NCBI RefSeq assembly: GCF_003945545.1
Contig: NZ_CP029617.1
Span: forward strand, 186,001-250,000
From: Streptomyces sp. WAC 01529
Lineage (GTDB): Bacteria; Actinomycetota; Actinomycetes; Streptomycetales; Streptomycetaceae
Length of the DNA: 64,000 bases
Reading direction: 5' to 3'
The translations under genes and the position numbers were made by a program. Below the pieces are notes generated by a model, which saw nothing but the letters and a program-made list of their open reading frames with translations, did not search any database and was not told the DNA's origin. Shown in pieces: positions 1-8,368 of this stretch. Each line of letters starts with the position of its first letter. Position 1 is the stretch's first letter.

Positions 1-474
1 GGCCGCATGTGGCTGCGCAGCGCGGACCCCACCGTCAAACCGGCCTTGGATTTCCGCTACTTCACCGATTCGGAGGGCCACGACGAGCGCACGATCGTCG
101 ACGGTCTGCGGATCGCCCGCGAGGTGGCGGCCACCGCACCCTTCAGCGACTGGCTGCTGCGCGAGGTGGCGCCGGGCCCGGACGTGCAGTCGGACGCGGA
201 GCTTTCCGAGTACGGGCGCCGGGCCGCGCACACCGTCTACCACCCGGCCGGAACCTGCCGGATGGGCGCCGAGGACGATCCGCTCGCGGTGGTCGATCCA
301 GAGCTGAGGCTGCGCGGACACGACGGGCTGCGCATCGTGGACGCCTCCATCTTCCCGACCATGCCGACCATCAACCCGATGGTCACCGTGCTGCTCGCCG
401 CCGAGCGCGCGGCGGATCTCATCAGCGCCCGGCCGGCTCCCCAGCCGCTGGGCACGGAAGGGGCGGGCCAGTGA
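1..474 (+). CDS. GMC-family FAD-dependent oxidoreductase, C-terminal part (5' end outside window)
   Basis: The frame is open from the first base, so the gene starts upstream of the window and only its last 157 codons are visible. The sequence matches the substrate/C-terminal part of glucose-methanol-choline oxidoreductases. It has the HPAGTCRMG motif that carries the conserved active-site His, followed by the closing FAD-binding segment with VDASIFP and TINPMVTVLLAAERAADLI. Family members oxidise alcohols such as choline; the substrate cannot be told from this fragment. The stop overlaps the start of the permease (GTGA), so the two are translationally coupled, which suggests the permease imports the substrate or a relative of it. 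Family assignment is secure; substrate is unknown. Confidence 0.9.
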   Translation, partial: GRMWLRSADPTVKPALDFRYFTDSEGHDERTIVDGLRIAREVAATAPFSDWLLREVAPGPDVQSDAELSEYGRRAAHTVYHPAGTCRMGAEDDPLAVVDPELRLRGHDGLRIVDASIFPTMPTINPMVTVLLAAERAADLISARPAPQPLGTEGAGQ

Positions 475-1958
475 CCACCCCCGTTCCCGGAACGCCGGAC
501 AGCGCGGCCAAGACCGGCCGGGGCGAAGAGGACTCGGAGTTCCGCAAGGACATGGGGCCGTGGGCGAACTTCGCCCTCGGCTTCACCTACCTCTCCCCCG
601 TCGTCAGCACGTACACCCTCTTCGGCACGGCCCTCGCCGACGGCGGGCCCCCGATGATCTGGGCCTTCGTCATGGCGGGCTGCGGGCAGTTCCTCGTGGC
701 GCTGGTCTTCGGCGAGGTCGTCGCGCAGTACCCGGTGGCGGGCGGGGTCTACCCGTGGGCACGGCGGCTGTGGGGCAAACGCTGGGCCTGGATGACCGGG
801 TGGGTGTACATGTGGGCGCTGCTCGTGACGATCACGAGCGTCGCGTACGGCGCCGGGCCCTACATCGCGATCCTGCTCGGTTTCGACGCCACCGTGCACA
901 CCACCGTGCTGTGCACGATCGGGCTGATCCTCGTGGCCGTCATCATCAACTACGCCGGCACGAAGGCCCTTTCGTGGGCGGCGCTGATCGGCTTCGGCGC
1001 GGAGCTGATCGGCGCTCTGGTCGTCGGCATCATTCTCTTGGTCACCCACCGCTTCCACGGCCTCGGTGTGCTCTTCGACGACTACGGCGCCGCCGGGGAC
1101 GGCTCCTATCTGCCCGTCTTCCTCGGTGCGGCGATCATCGGCTTCTACCAGTACTACGGCTTCGAGGCCTGCGGGGATGTCGCAGAGGAGGTGAAGAACC
1201 CCGGCAAGGTGATCCCCAAGGCGATGCGCCGCACCATCTACGTCGGCGGGGCCGCGGCGACCTTCACCTGTCTGACGCTGCTGCTTGCCGTCGTCGACTA
1301 CCAGGCGGTGATCTCCGGGAAGGACCCCGACCCGGCCGTCAGGATCCTCTTCGACGCCCTCGGTGAGACCGGCGCCCGCCTGGTGATGGCCGTCGTCCTC
1401 ATCTCGTTCCTGTCCTGCACGATCAGCTTGCAGGCGGCCGCCGGGCGGCTGATCTACTCCTACGCGCGCGACGAGATGATCATCGGCCACCGGCTCCTGC
1501 GGAAGTTCTCGCCGACCCGTGCGGTGCCGGAGTACGCGCTGCTGGTCGCGGCGGTGATCCCGGCGCTGATCGCGGTGGGCTCCCTGATCTCGACGGACGC
1601 CCTCACCAAGATCGTCTCCTTCGCGATCCTCGGCATCTACGCCTCTTTCCAGATGGTCGTCCTGGCCGCGCTGCGCGCCCGTGTGAAGGGGTGGAAGCCG
1701 AGCGGCGAGTACCGTCTGGGCCGCTGGGGCCTGCTGGTCAACATCGGGGCTCTCGCCTACGGGATCTTCGCCATCGTCACCATCGCGTGGCCCCGCACCC
1801 CGGAAGCGGCCTGGTACGACAACTGGATCGTGCTGCTCGGTGGCGGCGTCGTGGTGGGCGTGGGGCTGCTGTACATGTTCACCACGCACCACTACGGGCG
1901 CAGCGACGCTCCCTCGGACAACGCGATTCCCGACGAGGAGGTCCCCGAAACGCGGTGA
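471..1958 (+). CDS. APC-superfamily amino acid/polyamine permease
   Basis: A 495-residue inner-membrane transporter with about twelve hydrophobic segments. The N-terminal part contains the amino acid/choline permease signature region (FALGFTYLSPVVS, then GEVVAQYPVAGGVYPWARRL), and a later FYQYYGFEACGDVAEEVKNP segment is typical of the amino acid-polyamine-organocation family. It should carry out proton-coupled uptake or exchange of an amino acid, amine or choline-like compound. The GTG start lies inside the stop of the upstream GMC oxidoreductase (GTGA overlap), so the two form an operon. The C-terminus is a short charged tail. Family is clear; substrate is inferred only from the neighbour. 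Confidence 0.9.
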   Translation: MTTPVPGTPDSAAKTGRGEEDSEFRKDMGPWANFALGFTYLSPVVSTYTLFGTALADGGPPMIWAFVMAGCGQFLVALVFGEVVAQYPVAGGVYPWARRLWGKRWAWMTGWVYMWALLVTITSVAYGAGPYIAILLGFDATVHTTVLCTIGLILVAVIINYAGTKALSWAALIGFGAELIGALVVGIILLVTHRFHGLGVLFDDYGAAGDGSYLPVFLGAAIIGFYQYYGFEACGDVAEEVKNPGKVIPKAMRRTIYVGGAAATFTCLTLLLAVVDYQAVISGKDPDPAVRILFDALGETGARLVMAVVLISFLSCTISLQAAAGRLIYSYARDEMIIGHRLLRKFSPTRAVPEYALLVAAVIPALIAVGSLISTDALTKIVSFAILGIYASFQMVVLAALRARVKGWKPSGEYRLGRWGLLVNIGALAYGIFAIVTIAWPRTPEAAWYDNWIVLLGGGVVVGVGLLYMFTTHHYGRSDAPSDNAIPDEEVPETR

Positions 1959-2017
1959 TTCGTGTGAGCCCACCCATAGGGGCCACGTCACATGCTAACG
2001 ACGGTAGTGGTCGCCGC

Positions 2018-2058
2018 GCCGCCCGCACGAGGGGCTGGTAGCCCTTTGTGCGGGCGGC
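2018..2058 (+). other. Strong GC hairpin between permease and SLT gene
   Basis: A perfect 11-bp inverted repeat (GCCGCCCGCAC at 2018-2028 and its complement at 2048-2058) encloses a second 5-bp stem (GGGCT/AGCCC) with a GGT loop. It lies in the 262-bp gap between the permease stop and the lytic-transglycosylase start. No T-run follows, so it could be a non-canonical terminator for the oxidoreductase-permease operon or part of a structured leader of the next gene. GGTAG occurs three times within and around it (about 2001-2086). Confidence 0.5.
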
Positions 2059-2220
2059 TGACCTGAGGTTCTGCGATCCCGGGTAGTACGTCACACCCTT
2101 GCGTCATCCTCCAGGCGCCCCTAACCCTTGCTGGAGTCCGAGCGAGCCGAACTCGTCCCGGACGGATCCCCCCGCTCCGAGTGAGCACCCCTCACCCCCA
2201 GCCTGGAGAGACACCCCCGC

Positions 2221-2724
2221 ATGGCCCTCACGCAGACGCAGCCCCGCGCCACCGCCCGCTTCCGCAAGATCTCCTTCGCCGGCCTGGCCACCGCAGGTGC
2301 CGCCGCGGCGGCCCTGACGCTGGTCCCCTCGGCCGCCCACGCCGCGGAGCCGACTGCCCGGAGCGCGTCGGTGTCGCAGGCGGCGGCAGCCAAGGCCGGG
2401 CACGCCGACAACCTCGACGGCTGGATCCGCGAGGCGCTCGGCATCATGAAGGCCAAGGGCATCCCCGGCACGTACGAGGGGCTGCACCGCAACATCATGC
2501 GCGAGTCCGCCGGTGACCCGAACGCCCAGAACGGCTGGGACGTGAACGCGCAGAACGGCACCCCGTCCAAGGGGCTGCTCCAGGTCATCCAGCCCACCTT
2601 CGACGCCTACCACGTCGAGGGCACCGCCAACGACCTGACCGACCCGGTGGCCAACATCGCCGCGGCCGCCAACTACGCGGCCGACAAGTACGGCTCCATC
2701 GACAACGTCGACTCCGCGTACTGA
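2221..2724 (+). CDS. Secreted lysozyme-like (SLT-type) transglycosylase protein
   Basis: A 167-residue exported protein. Residues 1-42 form a long signal peptide with a basic start, an Ala/Leu core and an AHA-A cleavage site. The mature part is a single lysozyme-like domain. The conserved Glu of HRNIMRESAGDP (E95) is the expected catalytic acid, and the SKGLLQVIQPTFDAY segment is the usual substrate-cleft motif of soluble lytic transglycosylase and Rpf-type folds. It should cleave peptidoglycan glycan strands outside the membrane, as related Streptomyces proteins do during germination and growth. There is no LysM or other wall-binding module. The long upstream leader with a strong hairpin suggests post-transcriptional control, but I could not match it to a known riboswitch. 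Confidence 0.85.
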   Translation: MALTQTQPRATARFRKISFAGLATAGAAAAALTLVPSAAHAAEPTARSASVSQAAAAKAGHADNLDGWIREALGIMKAKGIPGTYEGLHRNIMRESAGDPNAQNGWDVNAQNGTPSKGLLQVIQPTFDAYHVEGTANDLTDPVANIAAAANYAADKYGSIDNVDSAY

Positions 2725-2805
2725 GCCATCGGTCCGCGCACCTGGACAGGCCCCTTGCGTGACGCGCCGGTCCGCGGCGGATTCGGATGCGGTACGAAGT
2801 CTTCT

Positions 2806-3414
2806 GTGAACGAACAGATCCAGCCCGCCACCGTGCGTGTCTTCATCGCCCTCGCCCCGCCGGACGACGCGAAGCGGGAACTGGCGAGGGAGCTCGGCCC
2901 CGCCTATCACGCGCATCCGCGCATGCGGTGGAACCGCATCGAGGACTGGCACATCACCCTGGCGTTCCTCGGCGAGGTGCCGACCGCGGTGGTCCCCCTG
3001 CTGCGCCCGCCGCTCGCCGAGCTCGCGGCGCCGCGCCGCCCTCTCACGCTGGCCCTGCGCGGCGGCGGGCACTTCGACGAACGCGTGCTGTGGAGCGGGA
3101 TCGACGGGGACCTCGCGGAGTTGCATCTGCTCGCCGCCGAGGTGCGTACCGTCGTGAAGGAGTGCGGTGCCGTCCTCCCGGAACGCCGTTTCCGCCCCCA
3201 CCTGACGCTGGCGCGGGCCCGGCGGGACACGCCGTCGTGCGCGGTGGAGGCGGCGGCCGGCCTCGCCGGTTTCACCGGCCGCTCATGGCGGGCCGAACGC
3301 CTGCACCTGGTCGGCAGCAACATCGGCCGCGGCCCGGGCCCGATCCACTACCGCGACATCGAGGCGTGGCGCTTCGGCGGCCGGGACCCCTTCGTCGCGG
3401 CACCCTCCGGCTGA
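2806..3414 (+). CDS. thpR: RNA 2',3'-cyclic phosphodiesterase (2H family, ThpR/LigT-like)
   Basis: About 202 residues, the normal size for the family. Two HxTx motifs are present, HITL at residues 49-52 and HLTL at 132-135. These are the paired catalytic histidines of the 2H phosphoesterase fold, which hydrolyses 2',3'-cyclic phosphate RNA ends and in vitro can join 2'-5' RNA. The chain opens with VRVFIALAPPDDAK, the usual first strand. I chose the GTG at 2806; the frame stays open upstream to a TTG at 2755, but those 17 residues do not resemble the family. It stands alone and converges on the PepSY lipoprotein 19 bp away. Confidence 0.85.
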   Translation: MNEQIQPATVRVFIALAPPDDAKRELARELGPAYHAHPRMRWNRIEDWHITLAFLGEVPTAVVPLLRPPLAELAAPRRPLTLALRGGGHFDERVLWSGIDGDLAELHLLAAEVRTVVKECGAVLPERRFRPHLTLARARRDTPSCAVEAAAGLAGFTGRSWRAERLHLVGSNIGRGPGPIHYRDIEAWRFGGRDPFVAAPSG

Positions 3415-3433
3415 TCACGCTCGCGGGCGGCGG

Positions 3434-4138
3434 TCAGTCCCGGTCGACGTGCTCGCGCAGGATCTTGCGGTTCGTGGCGTCGATGTCGAACGTCGTCTTG
3501 TTCCAGTCGTCGGTCGTCACCACGTCGACGGACCACTTCGGGGCGCCGCCGCCGTCGGTGTCGTCGAGTTCGACGGAGGTGACCGTGCCCTTGGCCTTGT
3601 CCGTCGCGGTCTGCGCGGCCTGCTGCGCCGTCACGGTGGCCTTGCCGAGCCGGTCCGCCAGCTCGCGCTTGTCGTCCGCGTCCTGGTCCGCGTCGGCCTT
3701 CGCCTGGCCGGCCTTGCCGGTGACCGCGTCGATGTCGACGGCGTGCTTGGCACCGTCGGCCGTCGCCACCTCGGCCTCCCACTTGGGGGTGTCGGCCGGC
3801 CCCTTCAGTTCGATCGAGACCGGCTTCGACGCGGCCACCGCCCCTACCGCGGTGCGCAGCGCCTCCTCGTAGCCGATCTTGGCCTTGGGGACGAGCGCCT
3901 TCCGCTCGGCCTGGTCCTCGGTGAGCGTGCCGCCGCTCGCGGACGGGGTGGACGTCGCCATGGGTGTGCGGGCGGTCTGGGCGCCCTCGGTCTTCGCGCT
4001 GCCGCCGCCGTCGTCGTCATCGCCGCCGCAGCCCGTGAGCAGGGCCGCCGCCACGGCCGCGGAGCACATCACGGCGGCGCCTCGCGAGAGCGGCAGACGT
4101 CCACGCCGGGGAGCAGAACTGTTCCTTTTAGTGACCAT
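3434..4138 (-). CDS. PepSY-domain lipoprotein
   Basis: A 234-residue exported lipoprotein. The N-terminus is basic, then hydrophobic, and ends in the lipobox LLTGC, followed by an Asp/Gly-rich tether. Two PepSY-like units follow. The first is around YEEALRTAVGAV to the DIDAVTGK strand; the second runs from about residue 165 to the end with KWSVDVVTTDDWNKTTFDIDATNRKIL. PepSY modules occur as propeptides or as secreted proteins thought to modulate proteases or bind small ligands. The gene next door but divergent is a large subtilisin, so an inhibitory or chaperone role towards extracellular proteases is possible, though that is inference. Upstream lies a 170-bp shared intergenic region. Confidence 0.85.
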   Translation of the reverse strand: MVTKRNSSAPRRGRLPLSRGAAVMCSAAVAAALLTGCGGDDDDGGGSAKTEGAQTARTPMATSTPSASGGTLTEDQAERKALVPKAKIGYEEALRTAVGAVAASKPVSIELKGPADTPKWEAEVATADGAKHAVDIDAVTGKAGQAKADADQDADDKRELADRLGKATVTAQQAAQTATDKAKGTVTSVELDDTDGGGAPKWSVDVVTTDDWNKTTFDIDATNRKILREHVDRD

Positions 4139-4308
4139 ACGGGCACGTTAAGCGAGATACCTCTCCCCCGCCCGGACGGCTGGGCCGAGGGGAGTATGAG
4201 GGCAGCCACCTGCCTCAGCGATCTCTTCCGCCATCCGAGAACCAAACCTGCTCAAGATCGCGTGTTACGGGCGACCGCATCACCACGCTGAGAAGACAGG
4301 CAAATCGG

Positions 4309-7300
4309 GTGGCAGTTATATCGAGGGGCGCGACGGCAGCCATAGCCGTCGTGATGTCCGGCGCACTGGTCGCGGGGGTGGCCTCGGCCGACTCCGGGAC
4401 GCGGCCGGACCGCGGGGCGGGCCGGGACGCGAGCGCGTACACCGGCCCGGAGGGCAAGGGCAGTTGGGGGGCGCGGGGCGGCAAGACGGCGACCGTCACG
4501 CTGATCACCGGTGACCAGGTGGTCGTCGGGGCGGGCGGCAAGAAGGTCGTCCGGCTGACGCGCGGCGAGGGCCGCGAGCAGGTCTCGATCTCGGTGCGGC
4601 GCGAGGGCGGGCACCTGTACGTCGTACCGCGGGACGCCCAGGCACTGATCGCCGCGGGCAGGCTGGACCGGCGGCTCTTCGACGTCACGCAGCTGGTCAG
4701 GGACAAGTACGACGACGCGCACCGCACGTCGTTGCCGCTGATCGTCGGCTACCGGCCCGGTCGGGTCAACGCGCGCGCGGGCGGGGACACCCTCAAGGGC
4801 CACGCCCTCGACCGCCGTCCGCTGCCCGCCATCGGCGGCGAGGCGTTCGACGCGCCCAAGTCCGGTGCGGCGGGCCTCTGGTCGGCGCTCACGGGAGGCA
4901 CCGGCGGCACTGACACGCGTACGGACTCACGTACCGCCGCGCGTACCACCGTCGTCCCCGCGATCGCGCACGTCTGGCTGGACGCCAAGGTCCGCCCCGC
5001 CCTCGACAAGAGCGTGCCGCAGATCGGCGCGCCCACCATGTGGCGGGCCGGATACACCGGCAAGGGTGTGAAGGTCGCCGTCCTGGACACCGGGGTCGAC
5101 CAGACGCACCCGGACCTCAAGGGCGTCGAGGTCACCGAGAAGAACTTCACCACCGCCCCCGACGCCAAGGACCGCATGGGCCACGGCACGCACGTCGCCT
5201 CGACCCTCGCGGGTTCCGGCGCGAAGTCGGGCGGCAAGTACAAGGGCGTGGCGCCCGATGTGCGGATCCTCGACGGCAAGGTCATCTCCGAGCGGGAGGG
5301 CACGGGCACCGACTCCTCCATCACCGCCGGTATGCAGTGGGCCGTCGACAACGGCGCCAAGGTCGTCAACATGAGCCTCGGCAGCTCGGACACGCCGGGG
5401 ACCGACCCGATGGAGGAGGCCGTCGCCCGGCTCTCGGACAAGGCGCTCTTCGTCGCCTCCGCGGGCAACGACGGCCCCGCGGAGGGCACGTTGACCACGC
5501 CCGGCAGCGCCCCCGACGCCCTGACCGTCGGCTCGGTCGACAAGCAGGACAACCTCGCGGAGACCTCGAGCCGCGGGCCGAACGCCGAGGGGATCACCAA
5601 GCCCGACATCACCGCGCCCGGTGTGGAGATCACCGCCGCGGCCTCCACGCAGAACCCGGACGAGCCCGGCGACAGCGGCTATACCTCCCTGTCGGGCACG
5701 TCGATGGCGGCCCCGCACGTGGCCGGTTCCGCCGCCATGCTCCTCCAGCAGCACCCGACCCTGACCGGCCGGCAGGTCAAGGCCGTGCTGACCGGTTCCG
5801 CCAAGCCCCATCCCGCGCTCAACGCCCACCAGCAGGGGGCGGGGCGCGTGGATCTGACGCGGGCGGTCTCCGCGACCGTCGCCTCCTCTCCCGGCTCACT
5901 CTCCTTCGGCACGCAGAGCTGGCCGCACACCGACGACAAGCCGGTCGCCAAGACAGTCACCTACCGCAACCACGGCACCAAACCCGTCACCCTCGCCCTG
6001 TCCACCACCAGCGTGGACCCGGCGGGCCGCCCGGGCCCGGCGGGCATGTTCACCGTCAAGGACACCCGGCTCACCGTCCCGGCCGGCGGCACCGCGAAGA
6101 CCACCGTCACCGCGGACACCAAGCTCGGCACCGCCAACGGCACCTACGGCGGCACGGTGCTCGCCGCGGGTGACGGCCAGTCGGTCCGTACCGGTCTCGT
6201 CGTCGACCGCGAGGTCGAGTCGTACGACCTGACGGTGGCGCACCTCGACGTCGACGGGAAGGAGTCGACCCACTACATCACCACGCTCACCGACCGCGCC
6301 ACGCAGAAGAAGATCACCGTCCCCTTCCGCGACGGTCCGGCCACCGTGCGGGTGCCCAAGGGCACGTACGCGCTGGAGAGTTCCGTCTACGGACAGACCA
6401 CGGAGTTCGCCGTCTTCGTCCAGCCGGAACTGAAGGTCGGCGCGGCCCGGAAGATCACGCTGGACTCCCGCAAGGCCAAGCCGGTCGCCGTCACGGCCCC
6501 GGACCGCGACGCGCGCGTCACCACGTCGGACATCAGCTACGACGACCCGGCCGCCGGGATCGCGGCGAGCTGGAGCCTGGGCGGCGACACCGTCATCCGC
6601 ACCGCCGGACTCGGCCCGGACTCCCCCACCCTCAACGCCCAGTACAACGGCGTCTGGAAGGCGCCCGGCGCGGCGGGCAAGAAGACCGACTACCGGCTGG
6701 CCTTCGTGCGTACCGGCAGTTGGTTCACCGGTCTCGCTCACGCCGTCACCAAGGCGGAGGTCGCCGAGGTGAAGTTCGGCGTCGGCGCCTCCGCGGCCGA
6801 ACGCAAGGGCACGCTCTCCGCCGCTCCGGTCGGTGCGAACGGCTTCGGCCCGCTCGTCCCGCCGACGTCCCGGCTGAAACTCCCGGCCTCCGGCACGAGC
6901 TACCTCAACACCAAGGGCCTGCGCTGGACCTGGTCCATGGCACAGCTCGATGACGCGGGCCAGTCGCGCATGGACTACGGCACCGATCCGGTCGCGTACA
7001 AGGCGGGCAAGCGCTACACGCTGAACTTCAACACCGGTGTGGTGGGCCCCGACCTCAAGGCCGAGGACCGCCAGGGTGCGCGTCGCGCGGGCAACTCCAT
7101 GGACGCCTATGTCCGGCTGTTCAACGACGGCGCGGGGCACCCGGGTGACTCCGTGACCACCGGGGGCTTCAGCAAGCTGGAGTCGGGCGGTCGCGTCGTC
7201 GCCGAGGGCGGGCCGGGGGCGCTGTACGCCGAACTCCCCGCCGCCTCCGCCCCTTACCGCCTGACCATGGAGGCGAAGCGCGCGGCCAAGGACACCGCGA

Positions 7301-7692
7301 CCAGCACGAAGGTGACCGTCGCGTGGACGTTCACGTCGGCGAAGACACCGGACGCGCCGCCCACCGCGCTACCGCTGTCCACCGTCCGCCTCTCGCCGAA
7401 GCTGGCGCTGAACGGCACGGCCCGGGCGGGCAGCACCCTGACCGTGCCGCTGAAGGTGGCCGGCGCGGCGGCCGGCACCGACAAGATCGCCTCGCTGACC
7501 GTGAAGGTCTCCTACGACGGCGGCGCCACCTGGAAGCCGGCCACCGTCACGACCGACGAGAAGGGCGCGCGCTCGGCGAGCGTCCGGCACCCTGCGACGG
7601 CCAAGGCCGTGTCGTACCGGGTGTATCTGAAGGACACCTCCGGCAACACCATGACCGAGACGATCTCGAACGCCTACCGGCTCGTGCCGTAG
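4309..7692 (+). CDS. Large secreted subtilisin-like serine protease (S8 family)
   Basis: A 1127-residue exported protease beginning at a GTG with a signal peptide ending near ASA-D. A prodomain of roughly 200 residues precedes the catalytic domain (about residues 250-505). The triad is visible: D260 in AVLDTGVDQTHPDL, H292 in MGHGTHVAS and S465 in SGTSMAAPHVAGS, with the oxyanion Asn in ASAGNDGP. The remaining 600 residues are beta-rich extension domains, including a PPC/Fn3-like part after the catalytic unit and a final Ig-like segment (GGATWKPATV). The architecture resembles the large Streptomyces subtilisins of about 1100-1250 residues that degrade extracellular protein. All catalytic residues are intact. 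Confidence 0.93.
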   Translation: MAVISRGATAAIAVVMSGALVAGVASADSGTRPDRGAGRDASAYTGPEGKGSWGARGGKTATVTLITGDQVVVGAGGKKVVRLTRGEGREQVSISVRREGGHLYVVPRDAQALIAAGRLDRRLFDVTQLVRDKYDDAHRTSLPLIVGYRPGRVNARAGGDTLKGHALDRRPLPAIGGEAFDAPKSGAAGLWSALTGGTGGTDTRTDSRTAARTTVVPAIAHVWLDAKVRPALDKSVPQIGAPTMWRAGYTGKGVKVAVLDTGVDQTHPDLKGVEVTEKNFTTAPDAKDRMGHGTHVASTLAGSGAKSGGKYKGVAPDVRILDGKVISEREGTGTDSSITAGMQWAVDNGAKVVNMSLGSSDTPGTDPMEEAVARLSDKALFVASAGNDGPAEGTLTTPGSAPDALTVGSVDKQDNLAETSSRGPNAEGITKPDITAPGVEITAAASTQNPDEPGDSGYTSLSGTSMAAPHVAGSAAMLLQQHPTLTGRQVKAVLTGSAKPHPALNAHQQGAGRVDLTRAVSATVASSPGSLSFGTQSWPHTDDKPVAKTVTYRNHGTKPVTLALSTTSVDPAGRPGPAGMFTVKDTRLTVPAGGTAKTTVTADTKLGTANGTYGGTVLAAGDGQSVRTGLVVDREVESYDLTVAHLDVDGKESTHYITTLTDRATQKKITVPFRDGPATVRVPKGTYALESSVYGQTTEFAVFVQPELKVGAARKITLDSRKAKPVAVTAPDRDARVTTSDISYDDPAAGIAASWSLGGDTVIRTAGLGPDSPTLNAQYNGVWKAPGAAGKKTDYRLAFVRTGSWFTGLAHAVTKAEVAEVKFGVGASAAERKGTLSAAPVGANGFGPLVPPTSRLKLPASGTSYLNTKGLRWTWSMAQLDDAGQSRMDYGTDPVAYKAGKRYTLNFNTGVVGPDLKAEDRQGARRAGNSMDAYVRLFNDGAGHPGDSVTTGGFSKLESGGRVVAEGGPGALYAELPAASAPYRLTMEAKRAAKDTATSTKVTVAWTFTSAKTPDAPPTALPLSTVRLSPKLALNGTARAGSTLTVPLKVAGAAAGTDKIASLTVKVSYDGGATWKPATVTTDEKGARSASVRHPATAKAVSYRVYLKDTSGNTMTETISNAYRLVP

Positions 7693-7718
7693 CGCTCCCG
7701 CACTTCCCGGCTGGCAAT

Positions 7719-7753
7719 CCTAGGGGCATTAGGTTTAACCTAATGCCCCTAGG
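7719..7753. promoter_or_regulatory. Perfect 15-bp-arm inverted repeat, likely TetR operator
   Basis: CCTAGGGGCATTAGG at 7719-7733 is followed after five bases (TTTAA) by its exact reverse complement at 7739-7753. The centre is AT-rich in a GC-rich genome. It ends 21 bp before the ATG of the TetR gene and must overlap that promoter, so autorepression of the TetR/hydrolase operon is the simplest reading. A hairpin terminator for the protease gene is an alternative, but no T-run follows. Confidence 0.7.
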
Positions 7754-7774
7754 CATGTTCCGAGGGGAGGCCGC

Positions 7775-8368
7775 ATGGTGCGGGCAGGGTTGACGCCGGA
7801 GCGGGTGGCCCTCGCGGGTGCCGAGCTGGCGGACGAGGTCGGGCTCGACCAGGTGACGATGGCGCGGGTGGCACGCCGGCTGGGCGTGAAGGACGCGAGC
7901 CTCTATACGCACGTACGCGGACTGGAGGATCTGCGCGGACGGATCGCGCTGCTCGCGGCGGACGAGAAGACCCTCCGTATCGCGGAGGCGACCGCGGGAC
8001 GGTCGGGCAAGGACGCGCTGGTCGCGTTCGCCGACGCCTGGCGGGAGTACGCCCATGAGCACCCGGGCCGCTATGCGGCGACGCAGATCTCGGTCCGGAT
8101 CGACCCCGAGCTGGCCGCGCGGGCGCCCGGGCCCCGGCGTGCCGTCGAGCTGACGTACAGCATGCTGCGTGGCTACGGACTCGCCGAGCCCGATCTGACC
8201 GACGCGGTCCGGTTGCTGCGCAGCACGTTCCACGGGTTCGTCGCCCTGGAGGCCGCCGGAGGGTTCGCGCACGCGCGTGCGCCTCAGCGGTCCTGGACGC
8301 GTGCGCTCGACGCCCTGCACACCCTCCTGGAGCACTGGCCTCCGTCCCGAGAAGGAGAATCCCCATGA
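7775..8368 (+). CDS. TetR-family transcriptional repressor
   Basis: A 197-residue regulator. The N-terminal helix-turn-helix is clear: LADEVGLDQVTMARVARRLGVKDASLYTHV, with the usual Y-x-H/F at the end of the recognition helix (residues about 15-50). The C-terminal ligand domain resembles the WHG-type TetR C-domain (STFHGFVALEAAGGF). The start is preceded by GAGGGGAGG. The gene ends in an ATGA overlap with the hydrolase gene, so the pair is co-transcribed. The long palindrome just upstream is the probable operator. The ligand is presumably the hydrolase's substrate or product, which is unknown. Confidence 0.9.
   Translation: MVRAGLTPERVALAGAELADEVGLDQVTMARVARRLGVKDASLYTHVRGLEDLRGRIALLAADEKTLRIAEATAGRSGKDALVAFADAWREYAHEHPGRYAATQISVRIDPELAARAPGPRRAVELTYSMLRGYGLAEPDLTDAVRLLRSTFHGFVALEAAGGFAHARAPQRSWTRALDALHTLLEHWPPSREGESP

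Noticed and set aside
237..1991. Long open frame on the minus strand opposite the GMC/permease genes
   Set aside because: It mirrors a GC-rich coding region; the product is Arg/Gly/Asp-rich low-complexity with no domain. The same holds for the other long antisense frames (for example opposite the protease, LAL regulator and SecDF).
1959..2220. c-di-AMP (ydaO-type) riboswitch upstream of the lysozyme-like gene
   Set aside because: The gene type invites it, but I could not find the landmark strings of actinobacterial ydaO leaders (a GGGGTGAA block and a GAACCCG-GTCAGCT block). Kept only as an unassigned structured leader.
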